A DNA stretch of 64,000 nt from NCBI GenBank assembly GCA_964235605.1, contig CAXSCR010000012.1, positions 20,226-84,225 of the forward strand, read 5' to 3'. Origin of the DNA: DATCRE01 sp964235605. Its GTDB lineage: Bacteria > Bacteroidota > Bacteroidia > Cytophagales > Cyclobacteriaceae. Shown here piece by piece: positions 25,658 to 35,116 of this stretch (positions are counted from its first letter, which is position 1; every line of letters starts with the position of its first letter). The position numbers and the translations under genes are program-made. Under the pieces are notes generated by a model, which had not been told where the DNA came from, did no database searches, and saw only the letters and a list, made by a program, of their open reading frames with translations.

Positions 25658-26311
25658 CTAAAACTTAAACCTCAAATACTTAATCTTCTCCCCTTTCGCA
25701 GCAAAGAGTACTTCATACCTTGTCTTAATATCAAAACATTCCGGGCGGAGCTCAGATTCATATAGATCACGCGTGAATTGAATATCATGGATATCATTTC
25801 GTGATTGAAGCTCTTGAAGAGAGTATTCGAATAAATCTGTGTTGTCGGTTTTTAACCTTATATAACAACCAGGCTTCACCATCTTCTTATATATATTTAG
25901 AAAACGCGGACTGGTGAGTCGTCTTTTAACATCGCGCTTTTTCGGACGAGGATCTGGGAAGGTAATCCAGATTTCTTCAATCTCATTTGCATCGAAATAA
26001 CTTCCAATATCTAGGATGGGCGTTCTTAAAAAGGCTACATTAGTAAGACCTTGTTCTACTGCAAGGGTACTTCCCCTCCAAATGCGCTCACCTTTTACAT
26101 CAACACCAATAAAATTTTTGTATGGGAAGAGCGCACCTAAGCCAACGGTATACTCTCCCCTACCACACGCCAATTCTAATGTAATGGGATTGTTGTTTTT
26201 AAAGTATTCTTGATGCCAATTTCCTTTAATTTTGTTAAAGATCTCCTTGGTATGCTCAATAACATTATCACGTTCTTCTACAATTCTAAACCGTTCCAGC
26301 TTTCGCTTCAT
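25658..26311 (-). CDS. trmB: tRNA (guanosine(46)-N7)-methyltransferase TrmB
   Basis: This 217-residue SAM-dependent methyltransferase shows the motif LELACGRGEYTVGLG (about 46-60), the NFIGVDVKGERIWRG segment (69-83) and the TrmB signature IWITFPDPRPKKRDVKRRLT (about 114-133). It methylates G46 in the tRNA variable loop. Its start overlaps the end of folC by 4 bp, so the two are translationally coupled. Confidence 0.96.
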   Translation of the reverse strand: MKRKLERFRIVEERDNVIEHTKEIFNKIKGNWHQEYFKNNNPITLELACGRGEYTVGLGALFPYKNFIGVDVKGERIWRGSTLAVEQGLTNVAFLRTPILDIGSYFDANEIEEIWITFPDPRPKKRDVKRRLTSPRFLNIYKKMVKPGCYIRLKTDNTDLFEYSLQELQSRNDIHDIQFTRDLYESELRPECFDIKTRYEVLFAAKGEKIKYLRFKF

Positions 26312-27606
26312 AAGCTTTCAATTTCAGCCACCACAAAGGTACTTCCCCCTATAAATATAAAATCATCAGCACTAGCGCCTTCCATTGCTTTCTGAATAGC
26401 ATTATTAACATCCGGCTCTACAACACCATGTAGATTAAATTCACGGGCTCTTTCCGCCAGTAAGCTGGCATCTAACGCCCTTGGAATTTGGGCTTGGCAA
26501 AAGTAATAGGCAGCGTCTTGTGGTAAAAGCGAAAGCACGTTGCTAATGTCTTTGTCTTTCACCATACCCAAAACAATATGTAGTTTATTGTATCGGTGTG
26601 CTTTGATTTGCTTTACTACTTCGTGTACGCCATCAACATTATGGCCGGTATCACATATTATCAACGGACGGTCATTTAATTTCTGCCAGCGACCCTTAAG
26701 ATTGGTATTAACGATAACATTCTTTAATCCATCAAGAACATGATTATTACTTATAACAAATCCACTTTCAATTAACAGTTCTATTGCCTTTATCACACCA
26801 ACCACATTCTTGTGCTGATAAAATCCCTTTAAGGGCAACGCTACACTCTGATAAGCGAGTGATTCATTTTTTAAAATGTCGACATGAGTAGCCCCTTGTG
26901 AATCAATTTGACTTTGCACTTGAAAATAATCTGAAGCAAAATATATAGGCGCATCTTCTTGTTTTGCCTTCTCATTAAATACATGCGCTACCTCCTCTTG
27001 ACGTTCGCTTACCACTACAGGTACGTGAGACTTAATGATCCCCGCTTTCTCACTTGCTATCTTAACTAGTGTATCACCCAATATATCGGTGTGGTCCAAG
27101 CCTATGTTTGTGATGAGCGATAATAGGGGTGTGATTATATTGGTGGAATCTAGTCTTCCGCCGAGTCCTACTTCAATTATGGCAATGTCAACGTTTTCTT
27201 TTTTAAAGTAATCAAACGCCATTGCTACTGTGATTTCAAAAAACGAAGGTTGAATTTCTTCAATCACTGGCTTAATACGATTTACAAAGTCGACTACAAA
27301 ATCCTTATCTATTTCTGCGCCATTAATGCGTATACGCTCTGTGAATTCTTTTAAATGTGGCGAGGTATATAGTCCTGTTTTGTAGCCTGCAGTTTGTAGA
27401 ATGGAGGCTAGCATATGTGAAGTGCTGCCCTTGCCATTGGTTCCTGCCACGTGAACTGTTTTAACTTCCTTGTGGGGATTTCCGATGGCTTCACAAAGCT
27501 TGATGGTGTTGGTTAAATCAGCCTTATATGCTGATGTTCCAACCCGTTGAAAGATGGGAAGGTTTGCGTAGAGATATTGAAGTGCTTCTGAGTAAGTTTT
27601 AAACAC
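26308..27606 (-). CDS. folC: Bifunctional folylpolyglutamate/dihydrofolate synthase
   Basis: This 432-residue Mur-ligase-fold enzyme has the ATP-binding HVAGTNGKGSTSHMLAS loop (about 52-68), the YTSPHLKEFTERIRING folate-contact segment (79-95), IIEVGLGGRLDSTN (about 140-153) and the C-terminal domain motif CDTGHNVDGV. It adds glutamate to dihydropteroate and folates. Its stop overlaps the trmB start by 4 bp. In Bacteroidota folC is often near TonB-type genes, as here. Confidence 0.96.
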   Translation of the reverse strand: MFKTYSEALQYLYANLPIFQRVGTSAYKADLTNTIKLCEAIGNPHKEVKTVHVAGTNGKGSTSHMLASILQTAGYKTGLYTSPHLKEFTERIRINGAEIDKDFVVDFVNRIKPVIEEIQPSFFEITVAMAFDYFKKENVDIAIIEVGLGGRLDSTNIITPLLSLITNIGLDHTDILGDTLVKIASEKAGIIKSHVPVVVSERQEEVAHVFNEKAKQEDAPIYFASDYFQVQSQIDSQGATHVDILKNESLAYQSVALPLKGFYQHKNVVGVIKAIELLIESGFVISNNHVLDGLKNVIVNTNLKGRWQKLNDRPLIICDTGHNVDGVHEVVKQIKAHRYNKLHIVLGMVKDKDISNVLSLLPQDAAYYFCQAQIPRALDASLLAERAREFNLHGVVEPDVNNAIQKAMEGASADDFIFIGGSTFVVAEIESL

Positions 27607-27764
27607 AATTTTAAGTCTTCCTGCTCTTTTTTAACTCCTGTAGGTATGGGGTTGTATATGCGCTTGCAAGATAACTATTTTATGATGGCACACCCTTTTT
27701 GGAATAGAATAATAGCTCCGGAAGTTAACACTCCGAAGCTATATAATTATTTAATGTGATTATC

Positions 27765-28082
27765 TTAGAATCGATAGAATAAGAAAAGTCCGCTAGCGGA
27801 AGACATTGATAATGCCAAGTTTCGATCTTTACTTTCATTCTTTGATACCGAAACATAGTTCTCGGAAACGTTCTTCCCATAATTATATTGAATATTAAAT
27901 GAAGCTTCTGCTGACCCATAAAGACAGTTAGTAAAATTGCAACGAACTCCAAGGAACGGTCTTAGCCCCAATCCAACACTCCAGGTCTTATTTGAATTAT
28001 TTTTAATGTTATCAATATAGGTTTTCTGATTGCCTGTTGAGTAAAATGAAGCCAGATCAGCGCCGTAATAGAAATTCCACAA
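27765..28082 (-). pseudogene. C-terminal fragment of an outer-membrane beta-barrel protein
   Basis: About 105 residues read as barrel strands (LWNFYYGADLASFYSTGN, then SVGLGLRPFLGVRCNF) and end with the aromatic residue motif SGLFLFYRF. There is no ATG, no signal peptide, and a stop 15 bp upstream of the first usable TTG. It is therefore most likely the 3' remnant of a larger gene, left downstream of the TonB-like gene. Confidence 0.6.
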
Positions 28083-28128
28083 TGAATAAAATAGAACGAT
28101 CTAGTTCAGATCTAAATGATTGGATCGT

Positions 28129-29070
28129 CTATTTAGAGACTACACGGAAAGTGATTCTTCCTTCAGATTGCGGTGGTAGGCCTGCACTCTTTGGTACAAA
28201 CTCTAACCTCCTAATTGCTGCCTTTAATTTTTGTTCTGCCTCCAGACTAAGGCCTCGCTTTAATGCGATAACATTAGTAACTTGACCATTGTCATCTATC
28301 TTAACTGAAAACTCGTAGGTACCATAAGCCTCATCTGGCAGCGCTGGTGTATTTACAGTTGGCCATTCAAATCCGTTAAAACCAGTCATAGAAACACCAC
28401 CCGCTCCACCGGCACCGTTGCCACCTGTTCCTTGGTTGCCATACATCGCTTTAGCATCAGGTGTACCTTGTGGACTTCCTTTATCGCCTGTCTTATTTGC
28501 ATCATCGCCTTGGTTTCCTGATTTGCCTTCTCTTCCTTCTCCTCCGGTTTTATTGCTTTCAGTTTTAGCAGTTGTGTTGGGTTTGTAAACTGCTACAGGA
28601 TTTTCTTTACGAGGCACTTCCTTCGGCTTTATAACCTCTACAGGTTTTTCTTTAGGCTTTTCTACTGGCTTTGGATCTTTCTTATCATTAACCCCTATGG
28701 TACTCTCATCGTCCTCTCGTGTTACGATTTTTTCTGTTGGCTTTGTGTCTGAAACCTTTTCATGCTTTACTTCCTCCTTAACTTCTTCAGCTTGTTCGGG
28801 CGGAGTTTCTTCTGATTTACGCTCTTCGGTTTTTTCTTCCTTAGCAGGTTTGTCGGTACCCACAGGCTCCGTTGGTTGTATGGCACCTGTACCCTCAGTA
28901 TCCATTCCGAAGTTTAATTCGATGCCATTAGATCCGCTTAAGGCTGAGAGTGGCGGATTAGGAGATTGCCATGAAATGAAAAATATCGCTAGAAACAGCA
29001 AAACAATTTGCACACCCAATGTAGAGAGCATGGCTGTTGTTTTATTTTGCTTTTCCTGACGCTCGGTCAT
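28129..29070 (-). CDS. TonB-like energy-transducer protein
   Basis: This 313-residue protein has one N-terminal membrane segment (about 13-33). A long Pro/Glu/Lys-rich linker (about 65-170, many KPxE and PKE units) and a Gly/Asn-rich stretch (about 175-225) follow. A short C-terminal domain reads YGTYEFSVKIDDNGQVTNVI and ITFRVVSK as in TonB. By family it would pass proton-motive energy to outer-membrane receptors. No exbB or exbD is adjacent, so it must rely on a motor encoded elsewhere. It follows the SPOR gene by 12 bp. Confidence 0.82.
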   Translation of the reverse strand: MTERQEKQNKTTAMLSTLGVQIVLLFLAIFFISWQSPNPPLSALSGSNGIELNFGMDTEGTGAIQPTEPVGTDKPAKEEKTEERKSEETPPEQAEEVKEEVKHEKVSDTKPTEKIVTREDDESTIGVNDKKDPKPVEKPKEKPVEVIKPKEVPRKENPVAVYKPNTTAKTESNKTGGEGREGKSGNQGDDANKTGDKGSPQGTPDAKAMYGNQGTGGNGAGGAGGVSMTGFNGFEWPTVNTPALPDEAYGTYEFSVKIDDNGQVTNVIALKRGLSLEAEQKLKAAIRRLEFVPKSAGLPPQSEGRITFRVVSK

Positions 29071-29082
29071 ATCATTTATAAT

Positions 29083-29829
29083 TTAATATTTAGTTACCCA
29101 AGCACCGCCTTCATAGTCAGCCTTGAGCTCATCAGCGCTACTTTGTGCCTCCCCATACGTTTCGCCTGATGCAACCGTTAAGCGCGAGAATTTTACACTT
29201 CCATGTTCCGGAATTATTTGCGTGCTTACGCCTTTTACACTCAATTTTTTGGCGTAATCCATAAGCAAATCGTCATCTATATCACTCGCTACCACCACGT
29301 AGTAACGGCCGGTTCTCTCATTTAGTGTTTCGATCGTTCCTATTTTCGGTGCGGCATTGGCTATAGAATCAGCACGGCGTTGTTCATCTGCTATACGTTG
29401 TGATTCTGCTTGTTTTGCAGCTTCGTCTTTGGCTAGGTTTTGGCGGGTTTGCTCTTCCATTCTTGCCCGCTCATCAGCTAGGGCTTTTTGATTAACCCTA
29501 TAAACAGTGAAATACCAAATAGCGCCGGCTGCGATAAGCAATATGATAATAATACCAATTACTTTACCGGCTGAGGATGATTCCTCCTCGACAGGGTTAA
29601 AGATATGATCTGTCTGCTTTTCTTCTATGATCTCCTCGTCGTCATAGTTTGAATGAGAACTTGCTACTTCTTCAGAGTGATTTCTTTCTTCAACATATTC
29701 GTCCTGTTGCTCATCCCTATCTAAGGGTTTATATTCTATTTCAGGAAGGCCAAAGTTATCATCTGACTCATTGATGTTGTCAGAGTTGTCTTGCGACTCA
29801 TCCTCATCTGTCTTTTTTTTCCTAGCCAT
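29083..29829 (-). CDS. SPOR domain-containing membrane protein
   Basis: From ATG 29829 (MARKKKTDEDESQ) the protein has 248 residues. It has an acidic cytoplasmic N-terminus, one membrane span (about 90-106, VIGIIIILLIAAGAIWYFTV), an alanine/glutamate coiled-coil region and a C-terminal SPOR domain (about 170-248, GRYYVVVASDIDDDLLMDYA). SPOR domains bind denuded septal peptidoglycan. The longer frame from 29859 adds a hydrophobic lead before the positively charged MARKKK and is less likely. It probably forms an operon with the TonB-like gene. Confidence 0.88.
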   Translation of the reverse strand: MARKKKTDEDESQDNSDNINESDDNFGLPEIEYKPLDRDEQQDEYVEERNHSEEVASSHSNYDDEEIIEEKQTDHIFNPVEEESSSAGKVIGIIIILLIAAGAIWYFTVYRVNQKALADERARMEEQTRQNLAKDEAAKQAESQRIADEQRRADSIANAAPKIGTIETLNERTGRYYVVVASDIDDDLLMDYAKKLSVKGVSTQIIPEHGSVKFSRLTVASGETYGEAQSSADELKADYEGGAWVTKY

Positions 29830-30081
29830 GTGTATTAATAGAATTGGTAAACTATACAAAAATAAGCTAAAATTTCACCCATGCAAACATTTCAGCACTG
29901 CGGTAGTAATGCAGTGGTCAAAGCCAAACCTAAAATAAAAAATGGAAGCTAAAAGTTACCTGTTATTGCATATATGTTTCTACCTAAAAGTTCAAAATTC
30001 TAGCCGCTATTTCGAGACTAGACTGAAGGTAAAAAATAAGTAAGGCTAATCAAACCCTTCTAAAAATATTTACTTCTCCTA

Positions 30082-31746
30082 TTAAAAACTCCACGTCACA
30101 CCGCCCATAACTTGAAATCCACGAACGGGATAGTTTAAGTAAGTTTGATATTTGGTAGATGTAATATTATTGAACTGGAGGAAGATTGAAAGACTCGGGG
30201 AAAATAAATATTCAGCCCTAAAATTCAGATCAAATGCTGGGTCAAGTTTAACGATATTATGGGTAACCGGATCTAATGCCTTGATGCCGCCTTGGGTTAT
30301 GAGGTCAAGTTTGAATAACATCTTGTTGTATAAATTATAAGAAGCATTGGCGGTAAGCTTAAAAGTAGGACGATGCCATGCTTCTGCAACCTGGTCAGTA
30401 CTGTATCCATACAGATCACCTCGGAGCATAAACTTAGCAAGTGTAGCTTGGGTATAGGCTAAGGAAACAAACAAGTTGGATCGTTTGGTTGATCCTCTAT
30501 CATAGTCAATTACAAATTTTGCTTGGTCGCCTGTTGCTGCTGAATCGTTTCGGAAGAAGTACCAATTTCTTAGATTAGCTAAGGATAGCCCACCATTAGC
30601 TGATATTTTATTACCTAATTTTGCATTTAACCCAAACTGAATTTCATACAGCTTATTGGTATGATATATAGGCACGTTAGGGCCCAGCCAAAGGTTTTCA
30701 GTTGTCAAAGTTTGTAACGAAACCTTTTCAACACCACCTGACAGTGACCCTATGGCATCTACAGATGGACTTAATGCATAGGTAGCTTGAAAGTCAGGAT
30801 ACAAATGGAAGTCTTTGCTATCAAGTGTATCGTTTTCATACGAGACAATAGCGCCCGCACTTAGCTTTAACCCTTCCATGGGCGCAAACTCATAAGCAGC
30901 ATTGCCGTTAAAAAGATTGCGCGGACTAGCCTCGACAAACTCATCTTTTCGATTGATTAAATAATAATCAGCTTTCATGCGGATTCGCTTTTCATCGTCA
31001 ATTTTATAGTGCGAGTTTAAACCAAAATCTACCTCACTTTCACGTGCACTGTACTTATCACTTAGATAACTGAACCCCGCATTAAGTTTATAAGAGAAGT
31101 TAGAGCTTCTAGCATTAGCAACACTACCTCCCAATTTAAAAACAGTTACGGCTTGCCTGATGTCTCGCGCACGCACATCCGTGCCTGGCGTATAACCATA
31201 AAAGTGAGTTGACCTATTATCAAAACCTACGTTGCCTGACAAAGCAAGAGCTTCACTAAATGATTGTCCATAAAACGACAATCCATACATGCCACTACCG
31301 GATTTTGTTCCGTCAACAGGTCCTCTTATTGAGCTATTCAAATAAGCATGTGCGCCTATTAATTTATTCCTGTCTTTGGCTGAATTTATAAATGCCTCTA
31401 GATAAGGAGAAGCATAATTACCGACACCTGCACTCACATAACTTCCATACACGTTCGATGGGTTATCTGGTTTAAGTTTTAAAGGCTTAATGACAGGAGA
31501 AATTTGTGGTGTCTGAAAGCTGAAAGCACGGAAATCATACGAGATAGGAGGACGTTTGGGTTCTGATGGATGTGGTGGAATCTTATCAAAATTACGATTG
31601 GCTTGGAGCAAGGTAATCTGTCTTTCTTTTACAATTTCAATTTCAACAGCTTCTAATTCACCGTCATTGCCACCCCATGGTTTCTTATCCTGGGCCACAG
31701 CAAGGGTACTTATTAAAACGAGTGTAAGAATAAATAAATGTTTCAT
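30082..31746 (-). CDS. Outer-membrane beta-barrel protein (TonB receptor-like barrel without plug)
   Basis: From ATG 31746 the protein has 554 residues with a signal peptide (MKHLFILTLVLISTLAVAQ). A short N-terminal region (about 20-85, KERQITLLQANRNFDKIPPH) precedes a barrel of many aromatic strands ending GFQVMGGVTWSF. There is no plug domain or carboxypeptidase-like domain, so it is not a complete TonB receptor. It starts 10 bp downstream of the giant TPR gene. This pairing suggests an envelope complex, but no function is known to me. The ORF could be opened to 31785, which would overlap the TPR gene. Confidence 0.78.
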   Translation of the reverse strand: MKHLFILTLVLISTLAVAQDKKPWGGNDGELEAVEIEIVKERQITLLQANRNFDKIPPHPSEPKRPPISYDFRAFSFQTPQISPVIKPLKLKPDNPSNVYGSYVSAGVGNYASPYLEAFINSAKDRNKLIGAHAYLNSSIRGPVDGTKSGSGMYGLSFYGQSFSEALALSGNVGFDNRSTHFYGYTPGTDVRARDIRQAVTVFKLGGSVANARSSNFSYKLNAGFSYLSDKYSARESEVDFGLNSHYKIDDEKRIRMKADYYLINRKDEFVEASPRNLFNGNAAYEFAPMEGLKLSAGAIVSYENDTLDSKDFHLYPDFQATYALSPSVDAIGSLSGGVEKVSLQTLTTENLWLGPNVPIYHTNKLYEIQFGLNAKLGNKISANGGLSLANLRNWYFFRNDSAATGDQAKFVIDYDRGSTKRSNLFVSLAYTQATLAKFMLRGDLYGYSTDQVAEAWHRPTFKLTANASYNLYNKMLFKLDLITQGGIKALDPVTHNIVKLDPAFDLNFRAEYLFSPSLSIFLQFNNITSTKYQTYLNYPVRGFQVMGGVTWSF

Positions 31747-31756
31747 TGGTAAAAGA

Positions 31757-34700
31757 TCAACGAATGGTTTCAAGTGTATCGGCATCTAAAGTCTTTTGTT
31801 TATCGGCCGCAGCCTGTTCAATCTGCTTAATTTTTTCTCTCGCTTGTTCTTTAACCTGTGGAGAAGGGAACTTGTCTATCAAAGATTTCAATGTCGCCCT
31901 GGCTTGGAAAATATCATTCATGGCAATGAAATTATCAGCAAGCAATAAGTATGATTTACCCACCCAAGTCTCATATGAGGCAAAATCTTCATTTAAACTT
32001 ACAACAGTCTCATAGCACTGCTTATATTCTTTTTGTAAATAGAAAATCTGCGCAAGCTGATATTTAGCCTCAGCCCCAAATTCATCATGCGCACTATTAA
32101 GTGTGTTTAGAAATTCATCTTTAGCAGTTTCATTATCCCCACGGGCTATGGCTGTTTTTCCAAGGTAAAGTGACGCCTTGTTTTGAGCGCTGGCATTTAC
32201 ACCCCCTTTTTCTAAAATGATCCTAGCATAAATATCAGCAGAATCATATAGGCCTTGCAAGTAAAATGTTTCCATTAAACCAGCCCAAGCATTGTATTGC
32301 TCTTTTTTATTGGAAGCCATTTTCTCAAGGCGATGAAAACTACCCAAGGCGCTATCATGTTTGCCTTGGTTGAATTGAATTTCTGCAATACGGCCTATCA
32401 CTCGGCTACCCATATTAAAATTAACATCATTGCTGAGCTCAGTAAAGATGGGCAAGGCATTATCAAAGTTCTTAAGTCGATAGTATGATTCAGCTATGTA
32501 ATAATTCGCCTCTTGCAGTCTTGCGCTTTGCGGATAGGCCGACTTAAAACTAGTAAGATTGTTTATTGATTTCTGATATTGTTGATCAAAATAAAAATTC
32601 TTACCTGTTTCAAATTCAAGACTTTCAATGCCTTTATTCTCCGGATTGGCTGTCTTAAATTGTGTTAAATATTTTTCAAACTCACCTGATCTTCCTGCTA
32701 GGGTTAAAGCTTCTTGCAAAGGCAACAAAGCATCTTGTGCTGACGGATGACCCGGAAATCTATTAACTACCGATATATAGTCAGCAATTGTTTTATCATA
32801 CTGCGCTAAATTAAAATAAGAAGCCGCGCGCCGCATATAAGCATAAGGAAGGAAATTTGAGTTGGCTCCCTCCTTTATTAACTGAGTCAAGCCTTCAGCG
32901 GCAACTTGATAGTTGCCCTGCTCTATATCAAACTGAGCGCGTTGAAACATGGCTTCATCGCGATACTGCGATTTTGGATAATTTTGAATAAGGGCAGAAA
33001 ATTGCTTTCTGGCTTCAGCATACTTACGTTGGATGCCATAGATAGAGCCCGTCTGTAAAAACACATAATCATTATCACTTGAACCGATAGCAATTGCTTT
33101 GTTGTAATAGGTAAGTGCATCATCGTATTGCTTGCTTACATAATAGCAATCTGCCAGACGAATGAGCCCATCAGCATAATTAGTTGTGTTTTTATTTCCT
33201 TTATTTGTAAAGTCCTTAAAATTAAAAAGTGCCTTATCATAGGCCTTCAAGTTGAAATGCGCGTAGCCCAGTCCGTAGCGGGTATTTAACAATATCTCGG
33301 AATCAACTGTACTACCCATAGACACTACACGCTGATAATTGGTTATCGCTTCTTCATATTTTTTACCGTTAGAGTATGCTTCACCATTCCAGAAGCTAGC
33401 AAGTGCTACATAATTTTTTTCGATTGGATATTCTAAAGACTTATTGAAGTACTTTACCGCTTCCGCGTACTCGTCCTTATTAAATAGCTCTGCTCCTTTC
33501 AAGTAAGTTGCCTTTTGATAAGCCTGGTCTATGTACTGACTTCTGTTGGGTAAAGCTTCTATGTACTCAATGGCTTTATGAAAATTATTTCCATTGACGT
33601 AGGCCTGGGCCAGCAACTCCTTTACTTCCGTGATATGTACACCTGTAGGATAGGCAACTTGGAATTTTTCTAATTCACTGATGGCCTGATCAGGCTTACC
33701 AGCGTCGTATGATACTTTCGCAAATTGAAAGGTACTCTCTTCGGTTAGTTTTTTATCAGCAGGATAATGTCTAGCATAATCAAAAGAGTTCATCGCGTAA
33801 AGCTTATCGCCTTGCTTTAAATATAGAATACCCAGATAATAAGAAGCGTAATAGCTAATGGAGTCTTTCGTAGCGGCTGACTTATTGAGATAATCAACAG
33901 CCTTTTCATTTTGTCCTAATGAATAATTGGCGTAGCCAGCGCGAAACAATACAGCGCTTTCTGCCTTTTCAGGATTTTCTGATAAATACTTGTCATACGA
34001 TTCTGTTGCACGCTTAAAGTCATTCTTAAAGTAATAGGCATCAGCGACAAGCATCGAAATCTCATTTATGTTTGCAATACCTGTTCTCGTTTTTAGTGTG
34101 GCTGCATATTGAATGAGTTCATCATATTTGCCTTGCTTATAATAGATGTTGGCGATAAGGTAAGGTACAATGTTGCTGTACGATGGACTAATCTCAGCGC
34201 GTTTAAGATCAGTAAGCGCTTCATCATATAAGGCTTTTGAGTTTTCGACGAAACCTGCATAATAATTTGAAGCTGGCGAATAAGATGATCCTTGCTTCTT
34301 TACAAAATTAAATTGCGCTAAGGCCTCATCTAATTTTTTAAGATTAAAGAAACTGTATCCCCATTTAAAATGTGCTTCGTTTTGTTGGTTGCTTGAGAGC
34401 GATGGGAAATTTACTTTTTTAAAATAGACTGATGCTTTGGTGTAGTTCTTATCGTTATAGAAAAAATTGGCTAGATCGTAATAAGCGGTGGCTGCTCTGG
34501 TGTTAGAGGGATAATTGGTTATAAATTGGTCGATGAGTTTTTCGCCATCTGTATGGCCGAGGCTTAATGCTGAAAAGGCCACGAAGTACGCTGACTCTGC
34601 TCTTCTGGTGTCGTTAGTTGGCGCCGTGACGAGGAACTCAGTAAACACAACCCGAGCCGCACCATAGTTGGCATGATCTACAAGATCGATTCCTTTATTA

Positions 34701-34795
34701 TATAGTATATCAGCTCTTCCCTGCGACAACTGATTTTGTGCAGATAGCGATTGAACCAAGAATAAGACAAACAGGGTGATGTAGTGAAACTTCAC
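31757..34795 (-). CDS. Large tetratricopeptide-repeat protein
   Basis: From GTG 34795 the protein has 1012 residues. It begins with a signal peptide (KFHYITLFVLFLVQSLSAQ) and then carries more than 15 tandem TPR-type helical hairpins (for example YAEAVKYFNKSLEYP, YDDALTYYNKAIAIG, FDNALPIFTEL) to the end. The earlier ATG (34897) would put 34 residues with an extra hydrophobic stretch before the signal peptide, so the GTG is preferred. It is presumably periplasmic or at the outer membrane and a scaffold for the barrel protein encoded 10 bp downstream. The many repeats invite recombination, but the frame is intact. Confidence 0.85.
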   Translation of the reverse strand: MKFHYITLFVLFLVQSLSAQNQLSQGRADILYNKGIDLVDHANYGAARVVFTEFLVTAPTNDTRRAESAYFVAFSALSLGHTDGEKLIDQFITNYPSNTRAATAYYDLANFFYNDKNYTKASVYFKKVNFPSLSSNQQNEAHFKWGYSFFNLKKLDEALAQFNFVKKQGSSYSPASNYYAGFVENSKALYDEALTDLKRAEISPSYSNIVPYLIANIYYKQGKYDELIQYAATLKTRTGIANINEISMLVADAYYFKNDFKRATESYDKYLSENPEKAESAVLFRAGYANYSLGQNEKAVDYLNKSAATKDSISYYASYYLGILYLKQGDKLYAMNSFDYARHYPADKKLTEESTFQFAKVSYDAGKPDQAISELEKFQVAYPTGVHITEVKELLAQAYVNGNNFHKAIEYIEALPNRSQYIDQAYQKATYLKGAELFNKDEYAEAVKYFNKSLEYPIEKNYVALASFWNGEAYSNGKKYEEAITNYQRVVSMGSTVDSEILLNTRYGLGYAHFNLKAYDKALFNFKDFTNKGNKNTTNYADGLIRLADCYYVSKQYDDALTYYNKAIAIGSSDNDYVFLQTGSIYGIQRKYAEARKQFSALIQNYPKSQYRDEAMFQRAQFDIEQGNYQVAAEGLTQLIKEGANSNFLPYAYMRRAASYFNLAQYDKTIADYISVVNRFPGHPSAQDALLPLQEALTLAGRSGEFEKYLTQFKTANPENKGIESLEFETGKNFYFDQQYQKSINNLTSFKSAYPQSARLQEANYYIAESYYRLKNFDNALPIFTELSNDVNFNMGSRVIGRIAEIQFNQGKHDSALGSFHRLEKMASNKKEQYNAWAGLMETFYLQGLYDSADIYARIILEKGGVNASAQNKASLYLGKTAIARGDNETAKDEFLNTLNSAHDEFGAEAKYQLAQIFYLQKEYKQCYETVVSLNEDFASYETWVGKSYLLLADNFIAMNDIFQARATLKSLIDKFPSPQVKEQAREKIKQIEQAAADKQKTLDADTLETIR

Positions 34796-34987
34796 GTTAA
34801 AAATGTTTTTAAGGTAAAACAGTGTTGCAAAAAAATTATTGCAAAGGAATGACCAAATATGCGAGATAAAAAAATATGCCAATGCTTTTAATTGCATGGA
34901 CTTAAAGATAATGTGTGAAATATGAATATTCCAAATAGTCGTTACTCATTTAGGATTTTCTAATTGTCAATGGTAACTGCATCTAGG

Positions 34988-35029
34988 AATGGGGGACTAG
35001 GCATTGGGCATTGGGTATTAGGTATTAGG
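34988..35029. repeat. Heptamer tandem repeat block (CATTGGG/TATTAGG type)
   Basis: Six 7-bp units are present: AATGGGG, GACTAGG, CATTGGG, CATTGGG, TATTAGG and TATTAGG. The block sits in the divergent gap between the TPR gene and the alpha/beta hydrolase gene. Confidence 0.88.
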
Positions 35030-35116
35030 TTGTATAATGAAATGAAAAATTTTACAAATCTGATGAAGTTGTATAGTGTATAAAAAATATCATTTTTACA
35101 GAATCAAAATGGAGAT

